Source of the DNA: Lindgomyces ingoldianus
Taxonomy: Eukaryota; Ascomycota; Dothideomycetes; Pleosporales; Lindgomycetaceae
Direction: 5' to 3'
NCBI RefSeq assembly: GCF_010093535.1
Contig: NW_022985181.1
Coordinates: forward strand, 140,343-204,342
Length of the DNA: 64,000 nucleotides
Part shown: piece by piece, positions 43,540-54,839 of the stretch
Layout of the letters: the number at the start of each line of letters is the position of its first letter
How positions within the stretch are numbered: position 1 is the first letter of the stretch
Translations under genes and position numbers: made by a program
Notes under the pieces: model-generated
Databases searched by the model: none
Seen by the model: the letters and a program-made list of their open reading frames with translations, nothing else
What the model was told of the DNA's origin: nothing

Positions 43540-46250
43540 TATTAATTATTAGAACTTCTGTTAGCTTCTAATCTAATTAGTAGCACTACTAGCAATTGCT
43601 AGGTCTATAATTACATTAAACTTATCTTTAACTACGCGCGCGTACTTAGCAATATTAGCAAACTTAGAATTATCTGTGGTGTTAGGTTAGGCAGTTAGAT
43701 ATAAAAGGTCTATAAAGCCTTAAAGCTGCACATACGCGCAGTTAAATTTATTAACCTCTACCTTAAGCATATCTATTCTAGTAGTGTATATATTAAATAA
43801 GTTAAAGAACTTACAGCCTACTAAATTATTTAAGTTTTAAAGCGCTACTAATCTGTCTATAATAAGCGTTTAAGCTAAGAGGAACATATTTTAAATAGTA
43901 ATAGCAGAAGTATAACTACTAGGTATATTCTTACTAAAGACCCTCTTTAACACTATCTGCACCTTCTTTACTTAGACATTATAAAGGCAAGTCTAGTTAA
44001 ACACCTAATTAATATTATATGTAGAGTTCTTGTAGTTTCTTAAATTAATCTTATAGCTATAGTTAAAATGCTCTAGGCCTAGATTAATTAGCTTAAACAT
44101 GTTTTCCTGTCTATACTAGTTTACAAAACTAGATGCAAGGATAGCATGCTATAACTCTGTAGTGTTAGCTAGCAAGAGAAGCTAGCAATACTAAAGCATC
44201 TTCTAGCTATAATTTATCTGCCTAGCGCTAAAGAAAACAATAATAAAAAGATTTATAAGGTGTTATAACATGCTAATATTACTGTACCTAACAGCATAGT
44301 GTACTGCAAGGAAGAGCTTAATCTCCTAGAGCATGCAACACATAGTACAGAACTTAACATTATCTACACCAGCGCTAGAACCCTACACCTAACGCCTAAA
44401 AGTAACAGTGCGTATGTTTTTAACTAACTATAAGAAATTATTTACTAAAAGATCTTTAATAGCATTTTTTATATAACTAAGGCGCTCTAAGAAAAACTTG
44501 TTAGTTATATATTCTAAAAAAAAGCATTAGCGTTGTATAGTAGCATAAAACAGTGCAGTAACATAAAATGTAAACCTCTAAATAACTAACAGTTCTAGTA
44601 GATAGTATTTACTATTGTCTTACATAAGCTGCGTTTAACACTACATAACAACATCTAACTTAATAGTATAGTGTGTAACCTTATCTGCTATAACTAGGCC
44701 TTAATATGTCTAGCTAATAGTTAACAGAAGGTTTATCTGCATATAGAACTATGCAGGAACACTAAGCAACTACTGCTTTTTGTTATATAGTTAAGTTGCT
44801 TAAACCTGTTTACCTTATATTAAGCAGATATTACACACTGTAAGCTAATTACTATAGCATAACTAAAAGTAATTATTAAAATTATTACTAAAAATATTAG
44901 TAGAGTTATTAGGCGCGTTTAGACCTAATTAATCTAGCTAAATAGTATTATAGACTTTATAAGTCTTACTAATAAACTTTTCTTTATTAAATATAGCACT
45001 TAACTAATAATACTTAGTCTTAACTAAGGGTAAGCAGTCTAAAATAGAGAATGCTAGGTATTTAGAAGATGCTCTGCTGCTAAAGACATGTAATATAGCT
45101 CTTAGGTAGAGACGCTTAATTAAATTAGTAATAAGACTTTAAAATATGTTATTATTAATACTATCTAGCCTATCTAATCTAGGGCTAAGTATAATGTCTT
45201 TAAAATCTAGAGAAACTGCTAAGTTGTGCATAAACTAAGTAAGACCTAACTTAGGTAGCTTAAAAGCTAAAATAGCTACAGCGTTTATTATGCTTTGCAT
45301 AGTAGCTGTATAGCCTGCCTTTTTATAGCGCGTGCAATCTATAAAGTTAATGTTGTTATACATAAGTACTAGCTTTAAGTCCTTTATAAGAACTTATAAT
45401 TTATTCTTCTTAGCACTATTAGTTCTTATTAGCCTAGAGGTTTATAAGTAATTTTAGAAGTTTTAGAAGTTCTAGAAGTTTTAGAAGTTTTAGAAGTATT
45501 AAAAGTATTAAAAGTATTAGAAGTATTAGAAGTACTAGATAGCATATATACTTAAGCTTTTTCTACAACCTTATTTATTAGCTTATTAGTATAATAATAT
45601 AAATAACATAACTTAAGTCTACTTAAGACTTTAATTACGCAACACTTTGTTTTAGACCTAATAAAATAAGCATTTAGCATAGATGCTAAAGTGTTTAATC
45701 TCTTTTTAGCCTAAAAGAAGCATATAATACTAGTAATAGTAAACATGCGCTTTTTAATTGCATTAGACTTGTTAGCACTCTAGTAGCTTACATATCCCTA
45801 GCGTAAATTATGTAATATGCTTATAATAAAGTTATACTAGGTTAGCGCTTAATCTTAAATAGTTTAACTAGCATTATTAAAGTTAAGTATTAATATATCT
45901 ATATTAAAATTAAAATTTTTAAAGTATATTTTTTATACTAGCTAATCTAGCTTTAAAGCGCAATAATTTATTACATTTTTTATATAAAAAACTTTTATTT
46001 TAAAGAGCAAGTCTATTAAAGTCTTTAGCACACACTGCCTATTACACACCTTGTAATACTAGCAATGCTAAAGAAGTGTATTGTCCTTTTTATTATCTAC
46101 CTATTCTAGCATAAAGTCTTAAAAGCTTTATTAGACAGTCTGCAACACGTCTACTATGTACTGCAACTTCTCACGCCGCGACATAGGACTATAACGCCGC
46201 GTAGAGGCGCTAGAGATCCCACCTGCCTAGGTAAAGTTACTAGAGGCACC
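43540..46250 (-). pseudogene. Second decayed gene of the 10-kb element
   Basis: On the minus strand long stop-poor segments share one frame, for example around 44900-45150 (LITNLIKRLYLRAILHVF, ASSKYLAFSILDCLPLVK) and 43560-43900 (NIAKYARVVKDKFNV). I do not recognise a domain. It converges with the helicase gene and occupies the right third of the element, so it is a candidate for the transposase or another mobility protein, which is inference only. Confidence 0.4.
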
Positions 46251-46717
46251 TACATTATTATTATAGTTTATAGGTTAATCTAGCATAAATGTATCCTTAT
46301 TTTGTTTAATTAAAGGGTTATTTGTTAGCTAAAAGAGCCTAGGAGGTAGGCTTAACAATAGAGAAGAGTTGCTAAATAGAGCTATAGTTAGCGCGTCTGC
46401 TAGTGCGTCCGCTAGCGCGTTAGATAGAGTGCTAGCATTGTCTATGTTTAATGTATATTATAAAGCAGGATAAGCGCTTTACAGTAATAACAATTTTAAG
46501 AATTTTAACATAGTATTAGGGGGTAAAGTACGCTGTTAAAGATAGCAACGCTAATAGCTAATAAATAAATTAAGATATATATAAATAACTACTATTTTCT
46601 CTTAGACTCTTAGGACAGAATTACCTTTCTCTTATTTAGTGCGTTCTAATTAGTTTAGAAGTTCCTAGAAGTTTTTAGAAGTTTTAATTAGCTTAGAAGT
46701 TTTAGAAGTTCTGTCTA

Positions 46718-47181
46718 TTCCTAAATAAGTCAAGGGCGATTCTGGGTCGAGGGTCTGACTCGTGAGATAACAGAGACCCTTCTTGTGACGGTGCTGCTTG
46801 TCAAGCTCCGCTGCTAGTCACATGATCTCGCTCAGGGCTAAGCGAGCGCGCTAGCGCCTTGGCGCCGCGCAAGCTTTTCTCTCGCGAAAACCCTTCGCCT
46901 TCTTCACTCCCCATCCTAGTTTAGCTAAAATAGAGCCGACCTGCTCTACCTCGCTTCCCCAGCTCCATACGGTAGTAGAGACAGTGCTTGTCATCACACT
47001 TCTGATAGGTTCCGGGGAAACCGAGATGGAACGATTCATGAGAATCGTTACACTTAGTAGTTTTCTGATATCCTTTTGTACAAGGCCTATAGGTGTTAAT
47101 AGCATTCCTAGGTTTCTAAGTCCCCACGCCCTTCTATATGCCTCTGAGTTGATTTATACCGCATTCGGACCCATTGCCTTG
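46718..47181. mobile_element. Rearranged LTR pieces in opposite orientation
   Basis: Bases up to 47066 are the reverse complement of the start of the LTR at 56044 (TGTAACGATTCTCATGAATC read from 47066 leftward). From about 47068 (AGTTTTCTGATATCC) the sequence matches the interior and 3' part of the same LTR family in plus orientation, up to GGACCCATTG at 47176. The left portion (46740-46870) is GC-rich and has no coding signal. Confidence 0.65.
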
Positions 47182-47382
47182 TGTAAGGCTGGATGTCCCA
47201 GAACGGGCCAGTATGGCCTCCCCTGACCTGTTTGGAGGTCACATGACCTGTGCTTCGTATATAAGCATGAATCCTGACAAGCGAGGCTTGGCAGCGATTC
47301 GTCTCTCTTACAATACACTCCTATCTTTCTCCAAAAGTTTGCTCTCAGTGCTATCCGTGCTACCTACTATCCCATCTTTACA
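47182..47382 (+). mobile_element. Solo LTR with 5-base target duplication CCTTG
   Basis: A 201-base TGTAAGG...TTTACA unit is flanked by CCTTG at 47177-47181 and 47383-47387. It has a CGTATATAAGC TATA-type motif, followed by a C/T-rich end, as in retrotransposon LTRs. It is inserted in the LTR remnant of the previous entry. There is no internal retrotransposon sequence nearby. Confidence 0.85.
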
Positions 47383-47395
47383 CCTTGGTTATACT

Positions 47396-47428
47396 TAGGT
47401 GTGTAAGCAACTCGCCTGTTGTGTACGT
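47396..47428 (-). mobile_element. Terminal-repeat stub of subfamily A Fot1-like element
   Basis: TAGGTGTGTAAGCAACTCGC and the following bases up to ACGT reproduce the 3' terminal repeat of the A elements (compare 8856-8888), followed by TA. No interior is attached. Confidence 0.7.
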
Positions 47429-47430
47429 TA

Positions 47431-48469
47431 ATTAGATAGAAATTTAAGATTCACATACATAAGCTTTTGTAGATGTAATAATTAGTAACAATTGTAGGCG
47501 ATTTACGCACTAGTTTAACTTAGTAATTTAGAGGGGATCTGACGAAGCGAGAATGCCAAGACATTTCGCCGATTTATTGCCGCGACAGCGCCCCCTGACC
47601 ACTCTCACAAATACTCGCCGTTGATTGGCTGTGACAAGGAGAGGGGACAACCCGTTCATGAGTCCCCCTTGTGGTATGGAGATCTGTCATTACGGATGCT
47701 GCTGCCGAAATTTGACCCCTCTCTTAATCTTAACGTTCATCGAAAGGACGAATAGCGCCAAAGCACGATCGTGGAGCCGGCGAACATCCCTATTCGTGCG
47801 GAATAAACTTTCCCTAGCGGCCTTCGAGCCTTGAATCAGTCCCTGGGGGTGGAAGCGAGTAGCTGGATCCACTAAGGCCTTCGCACCTTTCCATGGCTAA
47901 AGGTAGCGCTAAAGGTATTGCGAATCTCTAGCGAAGGCAGATCGACATAGCGGCAGGGAGCTTATTTCAAGATGAGATGGTCCCGAAGTCGAGAGGTGCT
48001 GAGTGCGCTAGACTTGGTCAATGGTCGGAATCCTTACCGCCTTGGCGCGACTGGATTCACAAACTGAAAGGCTTGCATATACGCCTTCACTTGAACCTTG
48101 AAAACTTTAAGCTCGACAACGAATTGGGTCCGCACGCAATTGTTGATTGACGTGCATGCGCAAGTGGATCGCCGTTACTGTCACGCGCGTGCTGCTAGTC
48201 CGCATCAGCTCCACACCAAACTTTAACTGGACTTGGGACCAGGATCCAGAACACCTGAATCTGCTGCGGCATCTCTTCCCCGGAGACTACTGGGAGAGCT
48301 TTCCAGGCGATGAAGTGGAAAACAATGGTGCCACAGGAGCTATTCAGGGGCGCCCGTGTCTTAATCACGGCAAGTGGAACATTCAAGTAGCAGTCCATCG
48401 TACCGGAAAGATCGTGTGCACACATCAGACCACTTTCACTTCTTCCCACAGATTACATTGCCTAACAAA
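47431..48469. other. Upstream region of the acyltransferase gene
   Basis: Mixed-composition DNA without a convincing gene. A frame at 48147-48608 overlaps the gene start in another phase and lacks domains. Promoter elements are not clear. The last 100 bases are C/T-rich, as is common before fungal start codons. Confidence 0.45.
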
Positions 48470-49831
48470 ATGCCTGACTTGTCCTGGAAGGAGACGCGAC
48501 CGGGGCGCTGGGAGCGCCCGCAGTCGTGCCTGGAGAAGATCAATCTTATCAACCGCAATGTCGCCAAAGCTCCGGATCGCGATAATTGGGCGAAGACGGC
48601 TGTCGTGAAGCTCGAGTTCTCCACTTCACTTGGTGATCCCGAAGCAGCCCTTAGGAGTGCTTGGAAGCAAGTACGCTACAATTACCCTGAGATGGCCGCC
48701 TTCCCCTACGATGGTACTTACATGTACCGCATTGGGAATCCAGATCAAGTCGCATTATGGGTCGCCGCAACATTCTCTGTCTGCCCAAACACTACTGTCG
48801 ACGAACTCTTCGGCCATATCCCCAGGAACGAGCAGATGATGTGCTACTACCTACCTGACACATCAGAAGTGCTGGTGCGATCTCCACACTACCGTCTGGA
48901 CGCTCGAGGAGCCGTCTTTTGCCTCAATTACCTCATCGAGTCACTGGCCAACCTCGATCCTGTCTTGATCTTCGGCGGATGCGCAAAAAACCTCTCGCCC
49001 AGTATCGACTCCGCACTGAACATCCCATATGAATACACACCAACCATCGAGCGAGCCGCAATGCGACGCTTAGCCGCTCTGAAGCCTCGAAATCCACCGT
49101 TAGAGCTCTCTCCCACCATAATGTCACATTCACCAGGAGCCACTCGGCGCCGCTTCATCAAGCTCTCCGTCAGCGAAAGCCAAGCGGTAATGACGGGCTG
49201 TGCGTCGGGCGACATGGACCTGACGGCGGCTCTACACGCGGCACTTGTCGCCACCGTAGCCAAGCTAGCCCCACCCTCCGAACTGTGCAGTTTCATGGCA
49301 TCCTTCCACTGCGATCTCCGCTTCCTCATCTCGGAGCCAGTAACAACCAAGTGGGCGCCTACAAGCTGCACCAGCGTCGTAACCTCTGAAGTTGATGTCT
49401 CTCCTTCCACAACCTTCAAAGACATCTACACACAACTCGCCTCCGTCTACGCCAGCGGCTATGGCCCTTACTGGGCCTCAACGGCCTGTTTCCACGAGCA
49501 GCTTGCTAAAGTCCTAGCCAGTAAAGACCCAGATTACAGTGACGACCGCGCAGCCCCACGCTTCGGACCCCTAGGCGACATCGACGAACAATTGAAGAAA
49601 GACGTCACCAACGGACTCATACGTGTCAAAGACTTCTGGCTTGGAGGTGAGACGCTGACGAAGCGGAAGATAGTGCACAGTTGGATTTGGGAGCGGCAGA
49701 TTCACTTCAGTTGTTGCTATAATGAGAGCTTTTGGGAAGATGAGTTTGTGGAGGGGTTTCTGGAACAAATTAGGGATGTGCTGTTAGAGGAGGTGGCGTT
49801 GAGTGGGCTGGTGAAGGGGTTGCAGTTGTAG
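48470..49831 (+). CDS. Condensation/acetyltransferase-fold acyltransferase
   Basis: A 453-codon intronless frame. I chose ATG 48470 (context ACAAAATGCC) over the in-frame ATG at 48374 because the family's conserved start, with LSWKETRPGRWERP, begins right after it. Residues 140-147 read HYRLDARG, the HxxxD acyltransferase motif of the CoA-dependent/NRPS-condensation superfamily. The C-terminal third has the sheet-forming ETLTKRKIVHSW block. Overall it resembles fungal trichothecene 15-O-acetyltransferase-like (Tri3-type) proteins, which acylate hydroxyl groups of secondary metabolites, but the substrate cannot be read from sequence. No terpene cyclase, P450 or synthase gene lies nearby, so it is a solitary island between transposon tracts. 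Composition is ordinary and no RIP damage is visible. Confidence 0.75.
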   Translation: MPDLSWKETRPGRWERPQSCLEKINLINRNVAKAPDRDNWAKTAVVKLEFSTSLGDPEAALRSAWKQVRYNYPEMAAFPYDGTYMYRIGNPDQVALWVAATFSVCPNTTVDELFGHIPRNEQMMCYYLPDTSEVLVRSPHYRLDARGAVFCLNYLIESLANLDPVLIFGGCAKNLSPSIDSALNIPYEYTPTIERAAMRRLAALKPRNPPLELSPTIMSHSPGATRRRFIKLSVSESQAVMTGCASGDMDLTAALHAALVATVAKLAPPSELCSFMASFHCDLRFLISEPVTTKWAPTSCTSVVTSEVDVSPSTTFKDIYTQLASVYASGYGPYWASTACFHEQLAKVLASKDPDYSDDRAAPRFGPLGDIDEQLKKDVTNGLIRVKDFWLGGETLTKRKIVHSWIWERQIHFSCCYNESFWEDEFVEGFLEQIRDVLLEEVALSGLVKGLQL

Positions 49832-51143
49832 GTTGTAATGGTAGATATTCTGGGTCACTGGGCTGGTTATGGAATTGGCGGATCATGGTTTCTAGGTTTT
49901 GCCTAAGCGTAATTTCAGGTTCTAGTAATATCCTCGTACTAGGCTTGTCTTCGTTGTTGTTTAGCTGCACTATAACAAGTGTAGCTATCTTCCAAACTTG
50001 CTAGGTAAGAATAGCAAGAGAGAGGCTAGTTGAACGTTCCAATTGTTGACACTGCTTGGAACCGACATGGCTATTTCGCAAAGCGCAGTTGGTGGAACTT
50101 CACCTCGACGCTTGGATGTTAGGTGCTAGCGCAGCTAACTTACCACCTGCATGAGCAGGGGAAGAGAGAGCGCCAACCATGAATATAGCGTCGAGTGCGA
50201 GGGGCAGGCCAGCTAGCTTTCCGGTGTACTAGATGTAAGCACGGTGGTCCGTACCCGTTTTGAATGACGAGGTTGGCTGATGGATTGTCTTTTATTGCTA
50301 GTTGCTGTGGCTATTGTAGCCTATCAATGCACAAATATCACTATTGGTTCGCTCTTCCTGCCCTACCTAACTGCCATCAGAATCGGCTAACCTCTAGGAG
50401 CACACATAAGAGCAGCTCGAGGCAATTGCAAGCCTACTCTTACTCACAAGCCGAGTAAACCCACAATACAAGATCATAGATTCTCCATACACTCCTACTA
50501 CTTTGCACTTCGCTTCTCGTAGGGTGCACTACCCTAGTTTCCTACAGAAGCAGCAATGGGTTTGTTAAATTAATAGAAGACAGGATTAAATATTCAAATT
50601 ATTTAGTTATTCTCTTAGAGCAGTCTGTTGCCTAAACGACTCTACTATAGTATGTATTTCTAGCCTATTTAGGCTACACTAAGACTAAAGCCTTCTACTA
50701 TAACACTTTAGTATCTACTAACACCAAGGCATTTTAGAATTAAATAGTCTATATAAGAGAATAGTCTACTCTAACTAAATTCTTACACCTTATACTTTAG
50801 TTAATAATATATTAACTAATAGGCTTTTAACATGCTAATTAAAAAAAGTTTAATATTTTAAGCTTTTTAAGTAGTTTTAAAAAGCTAAATTTTATCTATT
50901 TAAGCTACTATAGTAATTTATATAGTTTTTAAAACTATACATGCTTAAAGATTAAATAGCATAGCGATATAACTAGTAAACTTATAAAATTAACTAATTT
51001 AAAAAAATATTTAGTTATTAATGTATTTAACTAGAAAGCTAGCTACTCTGTTAAACTAGCTACTTTTTCCTAGCATTACAAACACTGTGTATAAGAAGTA
51101 ATATATTAATAAAGAAAAGCGAATTTGTTTTAAAAAGAAAGTA
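49832..51143. other. 3' flank of the acyltransferase and AT-rich tract, no gene
   Basis: Ordinary-composition DNA runs to about 50550, then a sharp change to AT-rich, RIP-like sequence. Short frames (for example 50264-50458) have no recognisable motif. From 50560 to 51143 the sequence looks like decayed repeat but matches nothing else in the window that I can see. Confidence 0.45.
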
Positions 51144-51740
51144 ACGTACTTTATAGGCAAGTTGCTTACACACTAAAGTTACTTACTTTTACTAAAACTC
51201 TACTAAACTACTTTTTCTACACTAATGCATTCCTAACAACACTACTTAAACGTGCTAAAAGAACATTAGATATAGCTTACACTTTAGGCTTTTAAATAAA
51301 ACGCAACACTTTTAAAGTAATATGCTGTAGCTATAGATAAAGTCTTTTAAAAGATAATAAATAACTAATACACTAGACAACCTTTATAAGCTAATTCTAC
51401 AGCTAACTTATAAAGGCTAGGCAATAATAAAAAGTAGGTAATTATTAAGCATATACTTAAGCTATATGCGCAAGGATTTTTCTCTTAGCTAATATAGCTA
51501 ATTCTTTACACCCTAAGTATAATCTAAGCTATGTTAGCATAAACTAGCCTAGTATGTTTATAAAGTGTTATTTAAAGCTTAAAGTAAAGTTTTAAGTATA
51601 AGCATAGTTAGTAAATATCTAGCCTATTATAAAGCCTATCTTATTAAAGTTGTACATGTTATTATCCTAGATGCTATACTTAGCTTTAATATTCTCTATA
51701 AGGCTAAACTAGCTCTAAATTACCTTAGGATTCTTATAAA
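51144..51740 (+). mobile_element. Subfamily A fragment with an internal inversion
   Basis: Bases 51144-51605 match the 5' end of subfamily A (TA at 51142-51143). From about 51611 to 51740 the sequence is the reverse complement of the next part of the same element (it corresponds to 7500-7640 reversed). No 3' terminal repeat follows. Confidence 0.7.
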
Positions 51741-51806
51741 AAGCTCTTATAGTTCTTTTTTATTTTTAGCTAAAGTTCTTTTAGAACCTATTTTTTATTA
51801 ACAATA

Positions 51807-53670
51807 ACGTACTTTATAGGCAAGTTGCTTACACACCTAAGTTACTTACTTTTGCTAAGACCCTACTACACTACTTTTTTTATACTAATGCATTCTTAAT
51901 AACACTACTTAGACATGTTAAAAGAACATTAGATGTAGCTTATGCTTTAAGCTTTTAAATAAAATGTAACACTTTTTAAGCAACACACTATAGCTATCTA
52001 TAAAGTTTTTTAAAAAATAATAAGTAACTAACGCGCTAGATAACTTTTTTAAGCTAATTATATAGCTAACTTACAAAAGCTAGATAATAATAAAAAGTAG
52101 GTAATTATTTAGCACATACTTAAGCTAAATGTGCAAGGATTTCCCCCCTAGCTAGCAGCTATAGCTAATATAGCTAATTCTTTACACACTAAGCATAATA
52201 TAGGCTATGTTAGCATAAACTAGCTTAATATGTTTATTAAGTGTTACTTAAAGCTTAAAGTAAAGTTTAAGTATAACTATAACTATAAAAAAGCTTTTTA
52301 TAAAAATTCTATAGTAATTTAAAGCTAGTTTAACTTTATAAAAAATATTAAAGCTAAGTATAGCATTTAAGATAATAACATATACAACTTTAATAAAATA
52401 AAGTTTATAATAAGCTAAATATCTACTAGAGTAGTTATTATAGGTTTAGAGAGATAAGAACAGCTAAAAGTAGTCTAGCTAGGTAACTAGAAGTAGACAA
52501 CAGCTATCTAGGGCATTAATGCTAAAAGGTAGGCTATTTTATTTTTTATTATTTTTTAAAGTAGCAACTACTTTTTAAACTAGTATAAAAAAAAATCTAC
52601 TTTAGAATTAAGTTATTATAATCTCTAAGTGTAGCTAGACTACTAATTAGCTTAGTCTAGACTAGTTAAAGCACTTTAATATGTATATAAAGAAGTGTAC
52701 TATTAGTAGCTACTATCTGCTAGTTATTAATAGCTATAAAAGCTATAACTTACTTTATTTTTAGTAATACTATAAAAATAATAAAATTATTACTATTTAC
52801 ATACTTTTTTACTTATTACACTTTTTATAGCTACTTAATGTAGGTTGTTTTACTCTTTTAAAAAAAGTGTATAAGTGCTAAGCTAAAAACCTTATATGCA
52901 ACTAGATTACTTATATTATAAAAATAAAGTTTTTACTATGCTTTAAAGTAGCTTATAATGCTATAATTACTTTTAGTAATATTTAAAAAAAGTTTTAAAG
53001 CACTAGATTAGTTTTTTTTAGCCTATAATAAGTTATAATAGGCTTTAATATAAAGTTACACACTTTATTACTACTACTACTTATATATAATAAGCTCTAG
53101 TAGTTATAAACTCTAAGTAATACTTTAAAACTTAAGTTATAATTAATGCTTATAAAGATAAAAATTTAAAAGTATATAAATAGTTTACTAACTTTTATAG
53201 TTAAAGTGTTTAAAAAAGTTTTAAAAGAAGTAGTAATAATTATATATAAGCTAGTGTTAGTGTAATAAAAAATTACTAAGCTTTAAGTAGCTAGTAAGGC
53301 TACTACATAATATAAATTACATAAAAAAAAGTAAATTAAGGTAAAAAAAACTTTAATAATTTAGAAAAGCCTATGCTTAACAGCTTTAAAAGAGTTTAAA
53401 GCGCGCAGTAACAGGAAGAACGCAAAGAAGTAGGTGTAAGCTAAAGTAGGTAAGCTATCTTAAAGGTGCTGCAGATAGTGCAATTAGACTAGGCATAACA
53501 CACAAATATGTAAGTAAGAAGTAGAAGTAGTATCTAAATAATATTCTAAGCTGTACTGTACTATATAGTGCTAGAGCGGGTTGTTATAGGCTATAATAGA
53601 GTTTATTAGGGTGGGGTCTTGGCAAAAGTAAGCGACTTGGGTGTGTGAGCAACTTGCCTATGAAGTACGT
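51807..53670 (+). mobile_element. Subfamily A Fot1-like element, second full-length copy
   Basis: A 1864-base copy has both terminal repeats (ACGTACTTTATAGGCAAGTT at the left) flanked by TA (51805-51806 and 53671-53672). It is collinear with 7023-8888. The C-terminal region near 53470-53510 still shows the knuckle spacing. All frames are closed by RIP-like stops. Confidence 0.85.
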
Positions 53671-53672
53671 TA

Positions 53673-54839
53673 TCTTTCTTTTTCTCTATAGCTATATTAT
53701 TACTAGTATACTTAAAGAAGGCTTTTAGTAAAATCTTCCGCAGCATTTTAACAGTATAAGAAGCTACTATATAAGAAAGAGAATAAGAGATAGCAAAGTT
53801 AAAAATTAATAGTAGTGCTGCTAAGAAGATAAAAGCGTTGCAATAATAGCTAAGGTAGTTAAGTAGGTTTAACCTAGCAGCACAGCTGTGCCTTTATAGT
53901 ACAGAGGTATAGTATAAGCTATCTTACTAAGAAGACAGTACTAGCATTATAGGTCGCTAGAGGGTGTATAGCAAGGGAGCCTATTTTATCCCTAGTCCTA
54001 GGGGGACAATTCTGTCTCCCCCTTTAAGACGCCCCTAGAGCTAAAAACCTGCCCTCTCTTGTCTAGACTTAACAGAATTATAAAGGCATGTCTAAGGATA
54101 ATTAGCTGTTAGGGGAGCATAGGGTAATATAACTAAGCAGCAGGTAAGCAGCCTAAGAGATAGGTAAGCTAAGGGTGATTAGCGCCTGAGTAAAGCAGCA
54201 CTGTGTTACAATCCTTGCTTCCTAGAAGCACGCGGGTCAATATTATCCCTGTGGCAGGGCGGAAAGAAAGGGGCCGACAGTAGGGTGTACAGTCCTACGT
54301 AAGGGCTATTAGGCTGATGGAGTAGGGTAGGGTGACTAGATTGTAGTTTGTCTCTATAGCAGCAGTATAGTAGCCAGGTTAAACAGTCCTATTAGATAGA
54401 ATTAGAGGTATATATGTTGCAAGATATATAGATAGTATTACAGCTTTTTAAAAAGCTAGAATGCTACTTAGTCTATATAAAAAATAAACTAAACATTAAA
54501 CACACCTTCTAAAAGTTGTTTAAGGTTAGAACTATATACATGTCTAATAGTGCTAAGAACAAGCTGCCTAAGTTTAGACAAGCTTACTGTACAGCAAACT
54601 TGTCTAACTTGCATAGACTTTTTCTGTTTCCTTAGCCTATCCTTCTACTAGACAATGCATTCTTCTGTAATCCTAGGCAGCTGTGCTGCCTCCGTGTCTT
54701 CCAATTAGTCCGTAAACAAGCTCTGTCCCAACCCGGCTAGATTGTAGAGCACTTCGGGTGGAGTTACGTCGGTCCAACCATAGACCGTAACACACTGCTT
54801 ACTAGCTATAGTAGGAAAGAGAGTGCTAGAGAAACTTAA
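53673..54839. other. Decayed repeat region without a recognisable gene
   Basis: AT-rich sequence with two GC-richer islands (about 53960-54340 and 54640-54790). The first contains a GGGGGACAATTCTGTCTCCCCC-type hairpin near 53990-54015. These islands may be non-coding parts of an old retroelement. I could not define ends. Confidence 0.35.

Larger units (their letters stand above)
36598..46715. mobile_element. 10.1-kb element with terminal inverted repeats and RecQ-like helicase
   Basis: Terminal inverted repeats of about 42 bases (left GACAAAACTTCTAAAACTTC, right reversed GACAGAACTTCTAAAACTTC) are flanked by TA at 36596-36597 and 46716-46717. Inside lie a plus-strand helicase relic, a minus-strand relic of a second large gene, tandem arrays and one assembly gap. 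Composition is extremely AT-rich. I do not know a named superfamily with this combination. Boundaries rest on the matching ends. Confidence 0.6.

Noticed and set aside
36598..46715. Starship-type giant element
   Set aside because: No tyrosine-recombinase (DUF3435) captain is visible at either end, and the clear terminal inverted repeats with TA flanks point to another kind of element.
36598..46715. LTR retrotransposon interpretation of the 10-kb element
   Set aside because: The ends are inverted rather than direct repeats, and the conserved motifs read as a helicase, not reverse transcriptase or integrase.
48928..49425. 165-codon minus-strand frame inside the acyltransferase gene
   Set aside because: It is antisense to a frame with a conserved catalytic motif and has no domain of its own.
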